A stretch of DNA of 64,000 bases from Bacteroidota bacterium (GTDB lineage Bacteria > Bacteroidota > Bacteroidia > Chitinophagales > JADIYW01), in NCBI GenBank assembly GCA_963169645.1, contig CAUJCO010000010.1, positions 53,639-117,638 of the forward strand, given 5' to 3'. Below, in pieces: positions 9,233-18,683 of this stretch (position 1 is its first letter; every line of letters starts with the position of its first letter). Position numbers and translations under genes: made by a program. The notes below the pieces were generated by a model. It saw only the letters and a program-made list of their open reading frames with translations, was not told where the DNA came from and ran no database searches.

Positions 9233-10840
9233 TTATTTAGCTACTGCAACACTGCGTGTTTCTCGGATTACAGTAACTTTAATTTGTCCCGGATAGGTCA
9301 TCTCATCTTGGATTTGTTGAGCAATTTTAAATGAGATTTCTTCTACTTGTTTATCATCTACTTTTTCTGCTTCGACTAAAACACGCAATTCTCTACCGGC
9401 TTGTATAGCATACGCTTTTTGTACACCTTGATATGAAACAGCTAATTTTTCTAACTCGTCTATACGTTTCATATAGCTTTCCATTATCTCGCGTCGAGCA
9501 CCCGGACGAGCACCGGAAATGGCATCACATGCTTGGATAATTGGAGAAATTACAAATAACATTTCCATCTCATCGTGGTGCGCACCTACCGCATTCACAA
9601 TAACAGGTGCTTCGCCATATTTTTCACACAACTTCGCTCCTAACAATGCGTGTGATAATTCCGGATCTTCATCCGAAACTTTTCCGATATCATGTAATAA
9701 TCCGGCGCGTTTGGCTTGTTTAGAATTTAAACCCAATTCACTTGCCATGATAGCACATAAGTTGGCAACCTCACGAGAATGTTGTAACAAATTTTGGCCG
9801 TAAGATGAACGGAAACGCATTTTACCTACTAAGCGAATTAATTCCGGATGTAAGCCGTGAATCCCTAAATCAATAACGGTTCGCTCACCTATTTCCATAA
9901 TTTGTTGTTCCAATTGTTTTTCGGTTTTAGCTACCACTTCTTCAATACGTGCCGGATGAATACGTCCATCTGTAACTAAACGTTGTAATGACAAGCGAGC
10001 AATCTCGCGCTTGTACGCATCATATCCCGAAATAACGATAGCTTCCGGTGTATCATCAACAATAATTTCCACGCCGGTTGCTGCTTCCAACGCACGGATA
10101 TTTCTGCCTTCTCTTCCAATAATTTGTCCTTTTTGTTCATCACTGGTAAGGTTAAAAACAGAAACCGTATTTTCAATCGCTGTTTCAGCTGCTGTACGTT
10201 GTATGGTTTGGATAACAATTTTCTTCGCTTCTTTATTTGCTTTTAATTTAGCTTCATCCGCTACTTGTTTCACAAATGCCATCGCATCGGTTTGTGCTTT
10301 ACTTTTCAATTGTTCTACCAATTGTTTGCGTGCTTCATCTGCCGATATTTTAGAAACTTCTTCTAATTTAGCAATATGTTCTTCATGTGCTTTTTCTAAA
10401 TCTTGGCGTTTAATTACAGCTAATTCTAATTGTTCGTTGAGTTTATTTTTTATAACCTCGTTTTCTTTTTCTTGTTTGCCTGCATTGGCTAATTTATCTC
10501 TTAAAGATTGCTCCGTTTGTTTTGCTCTATTTTCCGATTCCTGAATTTTACGGTTGCGTTGTTCCAATTCTTTATTGTGTTCTTCTTTCAATTTTAAGAA
10601 ATGTTCTTTCGCTTCCATCATTTTATCTTTTTTCAAAGATTCTGCGGTGTTGTATGCTTCTTTACGAATAAGCTCGGCTTCTGTCCTGGTTTTATCTTCT
10701 AATGCTTTTGCTTTTTCTTCTATTAATTTAGCATCGGCAATTTGTTTTGCCACATTTGCTTTAGACAACATTTTACCGATTACGATTCCTATGATGAGTG
10801 CTACTACACCAGAAATAATTGCTATGATACTTGGATCCAC
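9233..10840 (-). CDS. rny: Ribonuclease Y
   Basis: A 535-residue membrane-anchored endoribonuclease. Residues 3-24 are a transmembrane helix, about 30-200 a long charged coiled coil, about 225-285 a KH domain ([13 protein letters not shown]), and the HD domain follows with [17 protein letters not shown]. It starts mRNA decay at the inner membrane. The start is GTG (MDPSIIAI), since no nearby ATG fits. The 223-base leader towards zapA holds two further hairpins, described separately. Confidence 0.95.
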   Translation of the reverse strand: MDPSIIAIISGVVALIIGIVIGKMLSKANVAKQIADAKLIEEKAKALEDKTRTEAELIRKEAYNTAESLKKDKMMEAKEHFLKLKEEHNKELEQRNRKIQESENRAKQTEQSLRDKLANAGKQEKENEVIKNKLNEQLELAVIKRQDLEKAHEEHIAKLEEVSKISADEARKQLVEQLKSKAQTDAMAFVKQVADEAKLKANKEAKKIVIQTIQRTAAETAIENTVSVFNLTSDEQKGQIIGREGRNIRALEAATGVEIIVDDTPEAIVISGYDAYKREIARLSLQRLVTDGRIHPARIEEVVAKTEKQLEQQIMEIGERTVIDLGIHGLHPELIRLVGKMRFRSSYGQNLLQHSREVANLCAIMASELGLNSKQAKRAGLLHDIGKVSDEDPELSHALLGAKLCEKYGEAPVIVNAVGAHHDEMEMLFVISPIIQACDAISGARPGARREIMESYMKRIDELEKLAVSYQGVQKAYAIQAGRELRVLVEAEKVDDKQVEEISFKIAQQIQDEMTYPGQIKVTVIRETRSVAVAK

Positions 10841-10868
10841 TGTGTTTAATTTTATATGGTTAAAAATG

Positions 10869-10978
10869 AGATAGTCATCTTAATTAACTATCTGAATTTA
10901 GTATTGATACATTTTTATACGGAATGCAACCCAACCGATTTATTTTATTGAAAAGTTATATTGTGAAATAATAACTTT
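10869..10978 (-). other. rny leader with two hairpins
   Basis: Two perfect 7-8 bp inverted repeats occur upstream of rny on the minus strand: 10952-10959 with 10971-10978, and 10869-10875 with 10887-10893. Neither is followed by a T-run in the minus direction, so they are not obvious terminators. They could shape a 5' leader or belong to a small RNA. Nothing else recognisable was seen in 10841-11063 apart from the zapA terminator. Confidence 0.35.
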
Positions 10979-11007
10979 CTAAAAAACAATTATTTGTGAA
11001 AGTACAT

Positions 11008-11053
11008 AAAAAAGTATTCCTGCACTTATTGTGTTTTACACAGCATAGGAATA
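11008..11053 (-). terminator. Intrinsic terminator after zapA
   Basis: On the minus strand, a 7-bp outer stem (11047-11053 with 11015-11021) closes over an inner TGTG/CACA pairing. It is followed by six T residues (A-run 11008-11013 on the plus strand). It ends the pheT, coiled-coil, zapA operon. Confidence 0.6.
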
Positions 11054-11063
11054 AGTCAGAAAA

Positions 11064-11360
11064 TTAGAAAAGGGTAATACCGAGTTGCCTATCCAATATG
11101 GCTTCCAATTCGTCTAATTTTGCGTCGATATTGGCATTGGTTGCTTTATTTTTATTTTGCAATGCTTCAGCGGTGGATTGCAAGGCAATCATCGACAAGA
11201 AATCTTGACGGTCGCGCGTGAGCAAAGTTTTTTGGTATTCTGCAATTTTATCATTGATATTTTTGGCTGCCTGACGAACATAGCCTTCTTCTTCCGGCGA
11301 TACTTTCAATTTATAAGGTCTTCCGGCTATTAATAGATTTATGTTAAGTTGTTCTGCCAT
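11064..11360 (-). CDS. zapA: Cell division protein ZapA
   Basis: A 98-residue ZapA homologue (MAEQLNINLLIAGRPYKLKV), with the short N-terminal fold (VSPEEEGYVRQAAKNINDKI) and a C-terminal coiled-coil helix. ZapA cross-links FtsZ filaments at the Z-ring. I chose the ATG at 11360 because it overlaps the stop of the upstream coiled-coil gene as TAATG, giving translational coupling; an ATG at 11384 would add eight residues lying inside that gene. Confidence 0.85.
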   Translation of the reverse strand: MAEQLNINLLIAGRPYKLKVSPEEEGYVRQAAKNINDKIAEYQKTLLTRDRQDFLSMIALQSTAEALQNKNKATNANIDAKLDELEAILDRQLGITLF

Positions 11361-11650
11361 TATTGTATCAATTTTGCCAAACAATCATCAATTTCTTCCA
11401 TAAACTCTTTCAGTTGTTGTTTGGTAACTGCTCTTTCTTTTTCTGATAAATGCACTTCTTTTGCTGCTTTTATATATTGTATTTGTTCTTGTAAATTTTC
11501 TTTTTCTTTATTTAAGTCAATAATTTTATTTTCTAAATCACGAATTTGAAGTTGAAGTGATTGATTACTTTCTTCTAATTTCTGATTTTTTTCTAAAATT
11601 AATTGAATTTTTTTAAAAATCCTTGCCCATTTGTCATCAATCTTTGCCAT
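11360..11650 (-). CDS. Small coiled-coil protein, candidate ZapB-like partner of ZapA
   Basis: A 96-residue protein that is almost entirely heptad-repeat coiled coil (from about residue 12 to 90, rich in Glu, Lys, Gln and Leu), without a signal or membrane segment. It is translationally coupled to zapA through a one-base TAATG overlap and sits one base after pheT. Size, structure and coupling recall ZapB, the coiled-coil partner of ZapA, but low-complexity sequences of this type cannot be assigned by eye. The role as a divisome factor is an inference from position. Confidence 0.7.
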   Translation of the reverse strand: MAKIDDKWARIFKKIQLILEKNQKLEESNQSLQLQIRDLENKIIDLNKEKENLQEQIQYIKAAKEVHLSEKERAVTKQQLKEFMEEIDDCLAKLIQ

Positions 11651-11651
11651 C

Positions 11652-14108
11652 TTAACGAATTATAGCATTTAATTGTGAAGTATATTCTTTCATTAATTTA
11701 TTCATAACTGCTTCAATATCTGCATCTTGAAGCGTCTTTATGTCATCTCTGAAGGTGAAACTTACTGCATACGATTTTTTATCTTTTCCAATTTTTTCAT
11801 CTTCATAAATATCAAACAACTCAATATTACGCAAAATTTTCTTACCAAATTTAGTTGCAATGTTTTTTACTTCGATAAATTGAATATTTTTATCAATAAG
11901 CAATGCTAAATCTCGTTTTACTGTCGGAAACTTAGCAATCTCTGTATAATTTGTTTGAACATTTGCTGCTAATTTTAATATCTCATCCCAATTAAAATCA
12001 GCATAGAAAACATCTTGTTTAATATCTAATAGCTTTACCAATGTTGGTAGCACTTTTCCAAACGTTACAATAGGTTGTGATGAATGACCAACTTTGTATT
12101 GTAATGCGTATGAAAACATTTCATCTGTATCGATAGTATCCGCAACGTAATTTCCGATACCTATCTTATTCAAAATAAAATCAACCATCGATTTCAAATA
12201 ATAAAAATCCGATTTTTTGCCGGATGTTTTCCAATTGGAAATAGAAGTATTACCTGATACAAACAATGCTAAATGGCTCTTTTCCAAATAACTATTTGCA
12301 GACAAATCGGCTGTACTATTTTGTGTTTGGTAGGTTTTTCCAAACTCAAATAATTTCACATTGTTATTTTTATGGTTGATATTATGTGCCACCGATTCCA
12401 ACCCGGTGAACAACATATTATTTCGCAAAACGTCTAACTCCGAATTGATAGAACTCAACAAACGCACCCAATTTTCTTGTGGTAAATGAGATAATGCCGT
12501 TTGATATTTCGATTTGGTGATGCTATTATTCATCATCTCAAAAAATCCAACATTCACCAACGTATCAGCAATATGATTGTATAATTTATCGGCATCAAAC
12601 GCATTGGAAAAATTGATGCTCGCATTTAATTTAGTAGGAATAACTACGTTATTAAACCCATAAATTCTTAAAATATCTTCAATCACATCGGCTTCTCTGA
12701 AAACATCTGTTCGGTATGGTGGCACCAACAACTGCCAAGTAGTTTCCGTTTCAGACTGAATATTGATTTCCAACAACTGAAGTATTTTACGAACGTCCTC
12801 TTTAGAGATATCAGCACCGGTTAACCTTTTTATGTTTGCAAAATCCAAGCTTACCGGAAAGAAATCGAATGTTTTATTTTCTATTTTAATGAGATTGGAA
12901 GCAACTTTGCCTCCGGCAATTTCAATTATCAACTGAACGGCACGCAATAAAGCGTTTTCAGTAATATTTGGGTCAATTCCTTTTTCGAAATGTGTAGCTG
13001 CATCCGTACGCAACCCATGTCTGGTGGATGTTCTACGAATTGTCTTTGCATCAAAATAAGCACTTTCTAAAAAGATGGCTGTTGTTGATGCTTTTACACC
13101 TGAATTTACACCACCATAAACACCGGCAATACACATTCCATTACTTGCTCCATCACAAATCAATAAATCTTCTTCGTGTAATTCAATAATTGAATTATCT
13201 AATGCTGTAAATTTTGTTTTAGCGGGCAAATTTTTTACTATGATTTTATTCCCTACAATTTCATTGAAATCAAATGCATGTAATGGTTGTCCAAATTCAT
13301 GCAATACGAAATTGGTAATATCTACAATATTATTAATTGGTTTTTGTCCAATTGCTTTTAATCTGTTTTTCAACCAATCCGGTGAATCTTGAACGGTAAT
13401 TCCTTCTATCTTAATACCAAAATATTTTGGACAAGCTGGATTATTTTCCACTTCTACCACAAAATCGGAAGAAATTGGCTCGTTGACTGTCGCAATTGTT
13501 GGTAATTGAAGTAAATAATCTTTTTTATTTCTGAACGATAATGCAGCTGCTAAATCACGTGCAACACCAATATGTGAAAAAGCATCGGTTCTGTTTGGTG
13601 TTAATCCGATTTCAATTACATAATCGTTCTCTACATCAAATAATGCCGCAACGGGTTTTCCTACTTCGGTATTAGCATCCAAGAACAGAATCCCATCGTG
13701 TGAAGCTCCTAATCCTATTTCATCTTCGGCACAAATCATCCCAAAAGATTCTACGCCACGAATTTTTGATTTTTTAATTTCGAATGCATCGCCAGAACTC
13801 GGATACAATTTTGCACCTACTACTGCCACGATTACATTTTTTCCGGCTGCAACATTGGGTGCACCACACACAATTTGTAAAATTTCGGTTCCAACATCTA
13901 CTTTACAAACAGAAAGTTTATCGGCATCAGGATGTTTTTCTTTTTCTAAAACATGACCAACTACTAAACCTTTTAAACCACCTTTATGGCTTTCAAATGC
14001 ATCTATGCTTTCTACTTCCAAGCCAATGTCTGTAAGTAAATGACACAATGCTTCATTTGATAAATCGAACGATAAATAAGACTTTAGCCAGTTGAGTGAG
14101 ATTTTCAT
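11652..14108 (-). CDS. pheT: Phenylalanine--tRNA ligase beta subunit
   Basis: An 818-residue PheT. Domains in order: N-terminal fold with an EMAP-like tRNA-binding insertion (about residues 40-150, VVGHVLEKEKHPDADKL), B3/B4 editing domain, B5 domain (about 400-470), catalytic-like core, and the C-terminal FDX-ACB anticodon-binding domain ending near residue 815. With PheS it charges tRNA-Phe. I use the ATG at 14108 (MKISLNWLKSYL), the standard family start, rather than one three codons upstream. It heads an operon with the coiled-coil gene and zapA; pheS is not in the window. Confidence 0.95.
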   Translation of the reverse strand: MKISLNWLKSYLSFDLSNEALCHLLTDIGLEVESIDAFESHKGGLKGLVVGHVLEKEKHPDADKLSVCKVDVGTEILQIVCGAPNVAAGKNVIVAVVGAKLYPSSGDAFEIKKSKIRGVESFGMICAEDEIGLGASHDGILFLDANTEVGKPVAALFDVENDYVIEIGLTPNRTDAFSHIGVARDLAAALSFRNKKDYLLQLPTIATVNEPISSDFVVEVENNPACPKYFGIKIEGITVQDSPDWLKNRLKAIGQKPINNIVDITNFVLHEFGQPLHAFDFNEIVGNKIIVKNLPAKTKFTALDNSIIELHEEDLLICDGASNGMCIAGVYGGVNSGVKASTTAIFLESAYFDAKTIRRTSTRHGLRTDAATHFEKGIDPNITENALLRAVQLIIEIAGGKVASNLIKIENKTFDFFPVSLDFANIKRLTGADISKEDVRKILQLLEINIQSETETTWQLLVPPYRTDVFREADVIEDILRIYGFNNVVIPTKLNASINFSNAFDADKLYNHIADTLVNVGFFEMMNNSITKSKYQTALSHLPQENWVRLLSSINSELDVLRNNMLFTGLESVAHNINHKNNNVKLFEFGKTYQTQNSTADLSANSYLEKSHLALFVSGNTSISNWKTSGKKSDFYYLKSMVDFILNKIGIGNYVADTIDTDEMFSYALQYKVGHSSQPIVTFGKVLPTLVKLLDIKQDVFYADFNWDEILKLAANVQTNYTEIAKFPTVKRDLALLIDKNIQFIEVKNIATKFGKKILRNIELFDIYEDEKIGKDKKSYAVSFTFRDDIKTLQDADIEAVMNKLMKEYTSQLNAIIR

Positions 14109-14234
14109 AATGGGCAAAAATACAAAAAATATAGCCCTTTAAATACCGGAATGTTGATTAAATGATTATGAATACAATGAAACATATTTAAAAATGAACC
14201 ATCCATATTGAAACATTATTTGCTAAATTCGTGT

Positions 14235-14765
14235 ATGAACTTTGATTATCATAGTTTTTTAGATATTACCTATAGAAGTGCTATTGTCTATTTATTTATG
14301 ATATTGGCATTTCGCATATTTGGGAAGCGAGAATTATCACAATTATCAATAGGTGATTTAGTGTTGATTGTATTAATCAGCAATGCGGTTCAAAATGCGA
14401 TGGTGGGTGAAAACACTACACTTAGCGGTGGTTTAACAGCTGCTGCTGTACTTTTTACTTTAAATAAATTGCTCAACTATTTGATGTTCCGATTTAAAGG
14501 TGTACGCAATTTAGTTCAACCGGAGCCTGTAATGCTGATATATAATGGGCAAATTCTATCAAAGAATTTAAAATCGGTGATGATAACAGAAGAAGAACTG
14601 ATGCAAGCCATTCGTGAACACGGTATTGCCGATGTGCAACATGTCAATTTATCTATGTTGGAGCCGGATGGAAATATCAGTATTATTTCCGGTAATGAAA
14701 CTAATTTAAAGAAAACGCAGTATCGACGAAAGAAAAGACAAAAGACTTTAATGGATGGTGCGTAG
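14235..14765 (+). CDS. YetF-like DUF421 membrane protein
   Basis: A 176-residue protein with two to three N-terminal transmembrane helices (about residues 12-90), containing the family motif FRIFGKRELSQLSIGDLV, and a cytoplasmic alpha/beta DUF421 domain (about 95-165, PVMLIYNGQILSKNL). The tail is strongly basic (RRKKRQK). YetF proteins are linked to envelope or spore membranes but have no established activity. The ATG at 14235 fits better than an upstream TTG at 14208. It is a monocistronic gene between pheT and GtrA. The gap 14766-14950 shows nothing recognisable. Confidence 0.8.
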   Translation: MNFDYHSFLDITYRSAIVYLFMILAFRIFGKRELSQLSIGDLVLIVLISNAVQNAMVGENTTLSGGLTAAAVLFTLNKLLNYLMFRFKGVRNLVQPEPVMLIYNGQILSKNLKSVMITEEELMQAIREHGIADVQHVNLSMLEPDGNISIISGNETNLKKTQYRRKKRQKTLMDGA

Positions 14766-14950
14766 TTATTCGTTCTTATTTTTAGAAATTAAAAATGAAA
14801 CAAATGAATAATGTCATCACTTTTGAAAAAGAAATCTATAAAATTAAATAACTACAATGAATGTGAAGTATCTTCACAAAGATTACAAAAGTAGAAATTC
14901 TTACTACTTAATAGTACCTACTAATTTTAGTAGTCTGCAAATACAAAAAA

Positions 14951-15433
14951 TTATACTTCTTGATATTCTCTGCGAGATGCAGAAATAGTTTCTTTATCCA
15001 AGGTTGTTTCGGACATTTGATCGATACTTTCTGTAATGGGTGAAGTTTTGAAAACCCAATATTTCTGCAACATAAAGTTGAATCCAATCGATACAACTAA
15101 GTCTATAATAATACGTGTAATTTTATAATCCCAATGTAAGATATGCGTCAAGAAAACTGTACCATTGGATTTTAATAAAATACTTCCGGCAACTACAATA
15201 TAGAATTTAATAAGCTGACTTGTTAATGATGGTTTTCGGGATTGGTACGTCCAATATTTATTAATAGAAAAGTTGATAACAGCTCCTAATAAACCACCTA
15301 TTACAATGGAATTTTTAACAGAAAAGCCTAATAATTCCACACATAAAACCATTATTCCATAATCACACAAACCGCCTACAAATGCAGATATTTGTGCTTT
15401 CCCGAATACGAGTATGGATTTTTTCTTCAACAT
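14951..15433 (-). CDS. GtrA family membrane protein
   Basis: A 160-residue protein with four hydrophobic helices (about residues 9-30, 40-58, 72-93, 105-123), matching the GtrA/DPMS family, which flips or helps transfer lipid-linked sugars at the inner membrane. NFSINKYWTYQ and NFMLQKYWVFK are the paired family motifs. It is translationally coupled to the upstream CDP-alcohol phosphatidyltransferase through a one-base TAATG overlap, suggesting a joint role in lipid or polysaccharide synthesis. Confidence 0.8.
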   Translation of the reverse strand: MLKKKSILVFGKAQISAFVGGLCDYGIMVLCVELLGFSVKNSIVIGGLLGAVINFSINKYWTYQSRKPSLTSQLIKFYIVVAGSILLKSNGTVFLTHILHWDYKITRIIIDLVVSIGFNFMLQKYWVFKTSPITESIDQMSETTLDKETISASRREYQEV

Positions 15434-16134
15434 TATTTCTGAGCTGCTTCTGCTTTTAATCTTTTTTCTTCGGCGTCTCGTGCATTTCCTGCTTGCAGTA
15501 ATTTATACGTATCTACTAAGTTTATCAAAAGGAATACCGCATTTCCGATGGTAGAGAAATAAATTAATACATTTCCAAAATACCATTCTGCTATGATTAC
15601 CAAGCACAATAAAATACGAATTTCTGTTGGGCCAATTGGTCCCGGATCGATGGAATATTTATCCGTAATTTTATATCTTAATTGAGCAACTAAAACCACC
15701 CAACCATAATTACAGGCAAATAAGTAAACGTACAGTTTAAAAGTATCTTCTATATAAAAGAAGAAACCGGCACTCATAAACACCAACGACATCCAGTCCA
15801 TCACACAATCCAGTGCAAAACCGTACCATTTTCTTGGAATATTTCTATAATAGGCAATTCTACCATCTAATGAGTCGCCAAACCAATTGATGGCAAAACC
15901 CAATACAGCCCATAAAATGTAAATTTTTTCATGCGTTACCGATGCAACATAAAATGCTCCAAAAATAATTAACGTTCCCAACATACCGATTGCGGTAAGT
16001 AAGTCTGGTGTTAAAAATTTTGGCGTAATGCGACAAAGGAAAAGCAATGTGGGTTGTTCTATGTCTCTTAAAAGGTTCGCTCTGTTTCTATCTATTGAAC
16101 CTTTTTGTTTTTTGTCTTCACTAGAATTACTCAT
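15433..16134 (-). CDS. CDP-alcohol phosphatidyltransferase family protein
   Basis: A 233-residue membrane enzyme with about six hydrophobic segments. The signature is DSLDGRIAYYR followed by GFALDCVMD, which fits the four-Asp metal site D-x2-D-G-x2-A ... G-x3-D-x3-D, with Tyr where many members have Arg after the Ala. Such enzymes join a CDP-activated lipid and an alcohol (glycerol phosphate, inositol phosphate, serine). The acceptor is not identifiable here. Start codon ATG; no strong promoter seen in 16135-16303. Confidence 0.82.
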   Translation of the reverse strand: MSNSSEDKKQKGSIDRNRANLLRDIEQPTLLFLCRITPKFLTPDLLTAIGMLGTLIIFGAFYVASVTHEKIYILWAVLGFAINWFGDSLDGRIAYYRNIPRKWYGFALDCVMDWMSLVFMSAGFFFYIEDTFKLYVYLFACNYGWVVLVAQLRYKITDKYSIDPGPIGPTEIRILLCLVIIAEWYFGNVLIYFSTIGNAVFLLINLVDTYKLLQAGNARDAEEKRLKAEAAQK

Positions 16135-16303
16135 AGAATTTATATAGGCTACAAAAATAGTAGATTAATGTTAGAGAGAGATTAAACAGAAGCTAAATTA
16201 AATGCACATAATGTTCAAATGTTTGTTATATATCTAAAAATACCTATTAACAAGTAGTTGATTTAGGTTAATTCTACGGATAAATAATAAGAAAGCAGAA
16301 AGA

Positions 16304-17650
16304 TTATTTCTTAACAATATGCATTTTAAGCACCATTTTGGTCGTATCCGTTACTTTAAATCGCTCATCGGTTCGATGACCAACCAACCAAAGTAATTTT
16401 TCATTGGAAAAAATTAGTGGTGTTGCTTCTTTTTCTAAAATAGATAGTTTTTCATCTTTAAAGTATTTAGAAATTTTCTTTTTCCCTACTTTAGCCGGGT
16501 TCTGTTGTTTTCCTAATCCAAGAGGATAAAAATAATCACCTTCTTTTGCGTATCGAATACAAAGTGGAAACTGCACTTTATCGGCATCGAAATAGGCATA
16601 GTTGTGTGATGATTTTAGATTTAGATATTGAATAGGAACTAAAGCACATTGAATAGTAAAATTATTAAATACAATTTGATTGGGTATTTTATCAAAAACG
16701 GCAATGTTAATTTTTTCTATGGATAAAGGTTGGATAAAAATTGATTTTCTATCTACAATTAAAAGATGTGTATTTGATAGAAACTGCTTTCCGGATTCTT
16801 TTACTTGTAAAATGTTCTGAACTTGCTCTGCATTAAAACCAAATTCTTGGATGAGATGAAATAAGATAGTTTTACTTGCAGAATGCGCATGAATAAAACC
16901 TAATTTAATTTCAACAATATCATTTTTTACTGCAAAACATTTTCGTTTTAATTGCTGCAAATATTCCGTCGAGAGCAAATTATAATCATTCATTTTGGAT
17001 TTAAAATCCAACATAGTATTTGAAAAATCCGGGTTTATTTCTTTCAAAACCGGCACCACTTGATGTCGTAATTTATTGCGTTGGTAATTAGCTGTTGCAT
17101 TACTGGAATCTTCTCGATATGCAATTTGTTGTTCGTTTGCATATAGTAAAATAGCTTGTTTAGAAATGGATAATAAAGGACGAACAATGTATTGATTTTT
17201 CGGTTGCATTCCGGTTAAACCGAGCAAACCGGTTCCTTTTGTGATGTTCAATATTATCGTTTCTATTTGATCATCTAAATGATGTGCAGTTACTATTTTA
17301 TGATATCCATTTTCAATTCGTATTTCTTCAAACCAATTATATCGAAGTGTTCGAGCTGCCATTTGTGTGGAAACTGCATTTGATTTTTTATAATCAAGCG
17401 TATTAAAATTTTTAATAAAAAATGGAAGTTTATTTTTTTCAGCAAAAGATTGAACAAATTGAGCATCACCATCGCTTTCAGCATCTCTTAATTGAAAATT
17501 ACAATGGGCAATACCAATTTTAAAATTTAATTTTAATAAAACATCACACAATACCATTGAATCCACGCCACCACTACAAGCAACCAAAATAGGCGTACCT
17601 GAATTAAATAAATTATGTTGTTGAATAAATTGTTGGATACTTGCTAACAC
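16304..17650 (-). CDS. tilS: tRNA(Ile)-lysidine synthase
   Basis: A 448-residue enzyme that converts cytidine-34 of the AUA-decoding tRNA-Ile to lysidine. The PP-loop is VACSGGVDSMVL (residues 23-34), followed by HCNFQLRDAESDGDAQF and AHHLDDQIET, all standard. The C-terminal TilS domain includes RYAKEGDYFYPLG and the Lys-rich GKKKISKYFKDEK stretch. Essential in most bacteria. It appears monocistronic. Confidence 0.93.
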   Translation of the reverse strand: MLASIQQFIQQHNLFNSGTPILVACSGGVDSMVLCDVLLKLNFKIGIAHCNFQLRDAESDGDAQFVQSFAEKNKLPFFIKNFNTLDYKKSNAVSTQMAARTLRYNWFEEIRIENGYHKIVTAHHLDDQIETIILNITKGTGLLGLTGMQPKNQYIVRPLLSISKQAILLYANEQQIAYREDSSNATANYQRNKLRHQVVPVLKEINPDFSNTMLDFKSKMNDYNLLSTEYLQQLKRKCFAVKNDIVEIKLGFIHAHSASKTILFHLIQEFGFNAEQVQNILQVKESGKQFLSNTHLLIVDRKSIFIQPLSIEKINIAVFDKIPNQIVFNNFTIQCALVPIQYLNLKSSHNYAYFDADKVQFPLCIRYAKEGDYFYPLGLGKQQNPAKVGKKKISKYFKDEKLSILEKEATPLIFSNEKLLWLVGHRTDERFKVTDTTKMVLKMHIVKK

Positions 17651-17712
17651 GCGTCAAAAATACAATATTAAAATTGAACCTTAAATACACTATTTACCTA
17701 AACTACAAAATC

Positions 17713-18177
17713 TTATTGTGGCGGCTTGCCTTCGGCTCTATTTTGTTCTAAAGTAGTATATGTAACATCGTATTTTTGTTTCAGATAATCATCGTATTTA
17801 TCGCCATAATTTCCAATACGTCTAATTTGTGCCACCACTTCATCCTCATCTAATCCATGTACTTCGCGAATTGTTTTTAACCATATAGCATTATCATACA
17901 ACGTAAATGCTACGTTATATAATCCATCATTGATAGTTAATAATTCTTCAAAGAGTGCACTTTTATTTTGTACATTATTTACAGACATTATGAAACTCAT
18001 TACTTGAAAATATGCTCTATTTTCACGGTCAATATTCCAAACATCAATCCAAATTGTAACAGAGCCTTGTACCATATTATATTGTCCAACTTTTTCGCCT
18101 CTACACAAAGCAGGATCAACATTCATTTTCTTAATAGCACCTTCCACTTTATTGATGCCAATTTCTAATTCAGTCAT
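17713..18177 (-). CDS. YbjN-like / type III chaperone-fold small protein
   Basis: A 154-residue soluble protein. The pattern of a short helix, antiparallel strands (GSVTIWIDVWNI, YFQVMSFIMSV) and a C-terminal helix (YDDYLKQKY) suits the YbjN / secretion-chaperone-like fold. No catalytic residues or signal peptide are seen. Function unknown; in this fold family proteins act as chaperones or adaptors. Assignment is by resemblance of layout only. Confidence 0.55.
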   Translation of the reverse strand: MTELEIGINKVEGAIKKMNVDPALCRGEKVGQYNMVQGSVTIWIDVWNIDRENRAYFQVMSFIMSVNNVQNKSALFEELLTINDGLYNVAFTLYDNAIWLKTIREVHGLDEDEVVAQIRRIGNYGDKYDDYLKQKYDVTYTTLEQNRAEGKPPQ

Positions 18178-18297
18178 AATTTTATACGTTTTATTAATTA
18201 AATGTACTGAATTAATCTATGATTTGCATTATGGAACTAATCAATATCTAAAAACGAATATTAAAACTTAAATAAAAAAAGTAGAAAAGTTTCAAGG

Positions 18298-18621
18298 TTA
18301 CATTTCTAATTCCAAATTCATTTTAGCATTCTTTAATTCGCTCAAACTATGTGTATCTTTCATTTTTTGAGCCAATAAAATGCCGGCTTCATAAATATTT
18401 AATGCTTTTTTAACCTCATCCAATTGTTCGTAATTTTTAGCTAAATGGAAATAAGCTCCTAAATAGTCTGCATCTATAAGTAGCAGTTTTTCAAATACTT
18501 GTACTGCATTATCACATTGATTATTTTTTTCATATTCCTTTGCTAATGCAAATAAAGCAAATGTATTATTCGGATTTTCTGTTAATATTTGTTCCAGTTG
18601 TGCAATTCGATTTGTATGCAT
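18298..18621 (-). CDS. Small tetratricopeptide-repeat protein
   Basis: A 107-residue protein with about two and a half TPR units (residues about 17-50, 51-84, then a capping helix); NPNNTFALFALAKEYEKN and ADYLGAYFHLAKNYEQL show the small-large-aromatic spacing. It probably mediates protein contacts in the cytoplasm. Divergent from etfB, with a 62-base gap that must hold both promoters. Confidence 0.75.
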   Translation of the reverse strand: MHTNRIAQLEQILTENPNNTFALFALAKEYEKNNQCDNAVQVFEKLLLIDADYLGAYFHLAKNYEQLDEVKKALNIYEAGILLAQKMKDTHSLSELKNAKMNLELEM

Positions 18622-18683
18622 GCATTGAATTAATTAAAATGAGTAAATTAGCATCACATTTTTTAATAAATAAAAACAAATTT

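Noticed and set aside
10011..10544. 177-codon open frame antisense to rny
   Set aside because: A shadow of the coiled-coil region of rny: Glu, Lys and Ala codons read backwards give Ser-, Phe- and Cys-rich peptide without any domain.
10841..11063. 6S RNA gene between zapA and rny
   Set aside because: The position fits, but the gap holds short separate hairpins, one of them a zapA terminator, not the long rod with a central bubble of 6S RNA.
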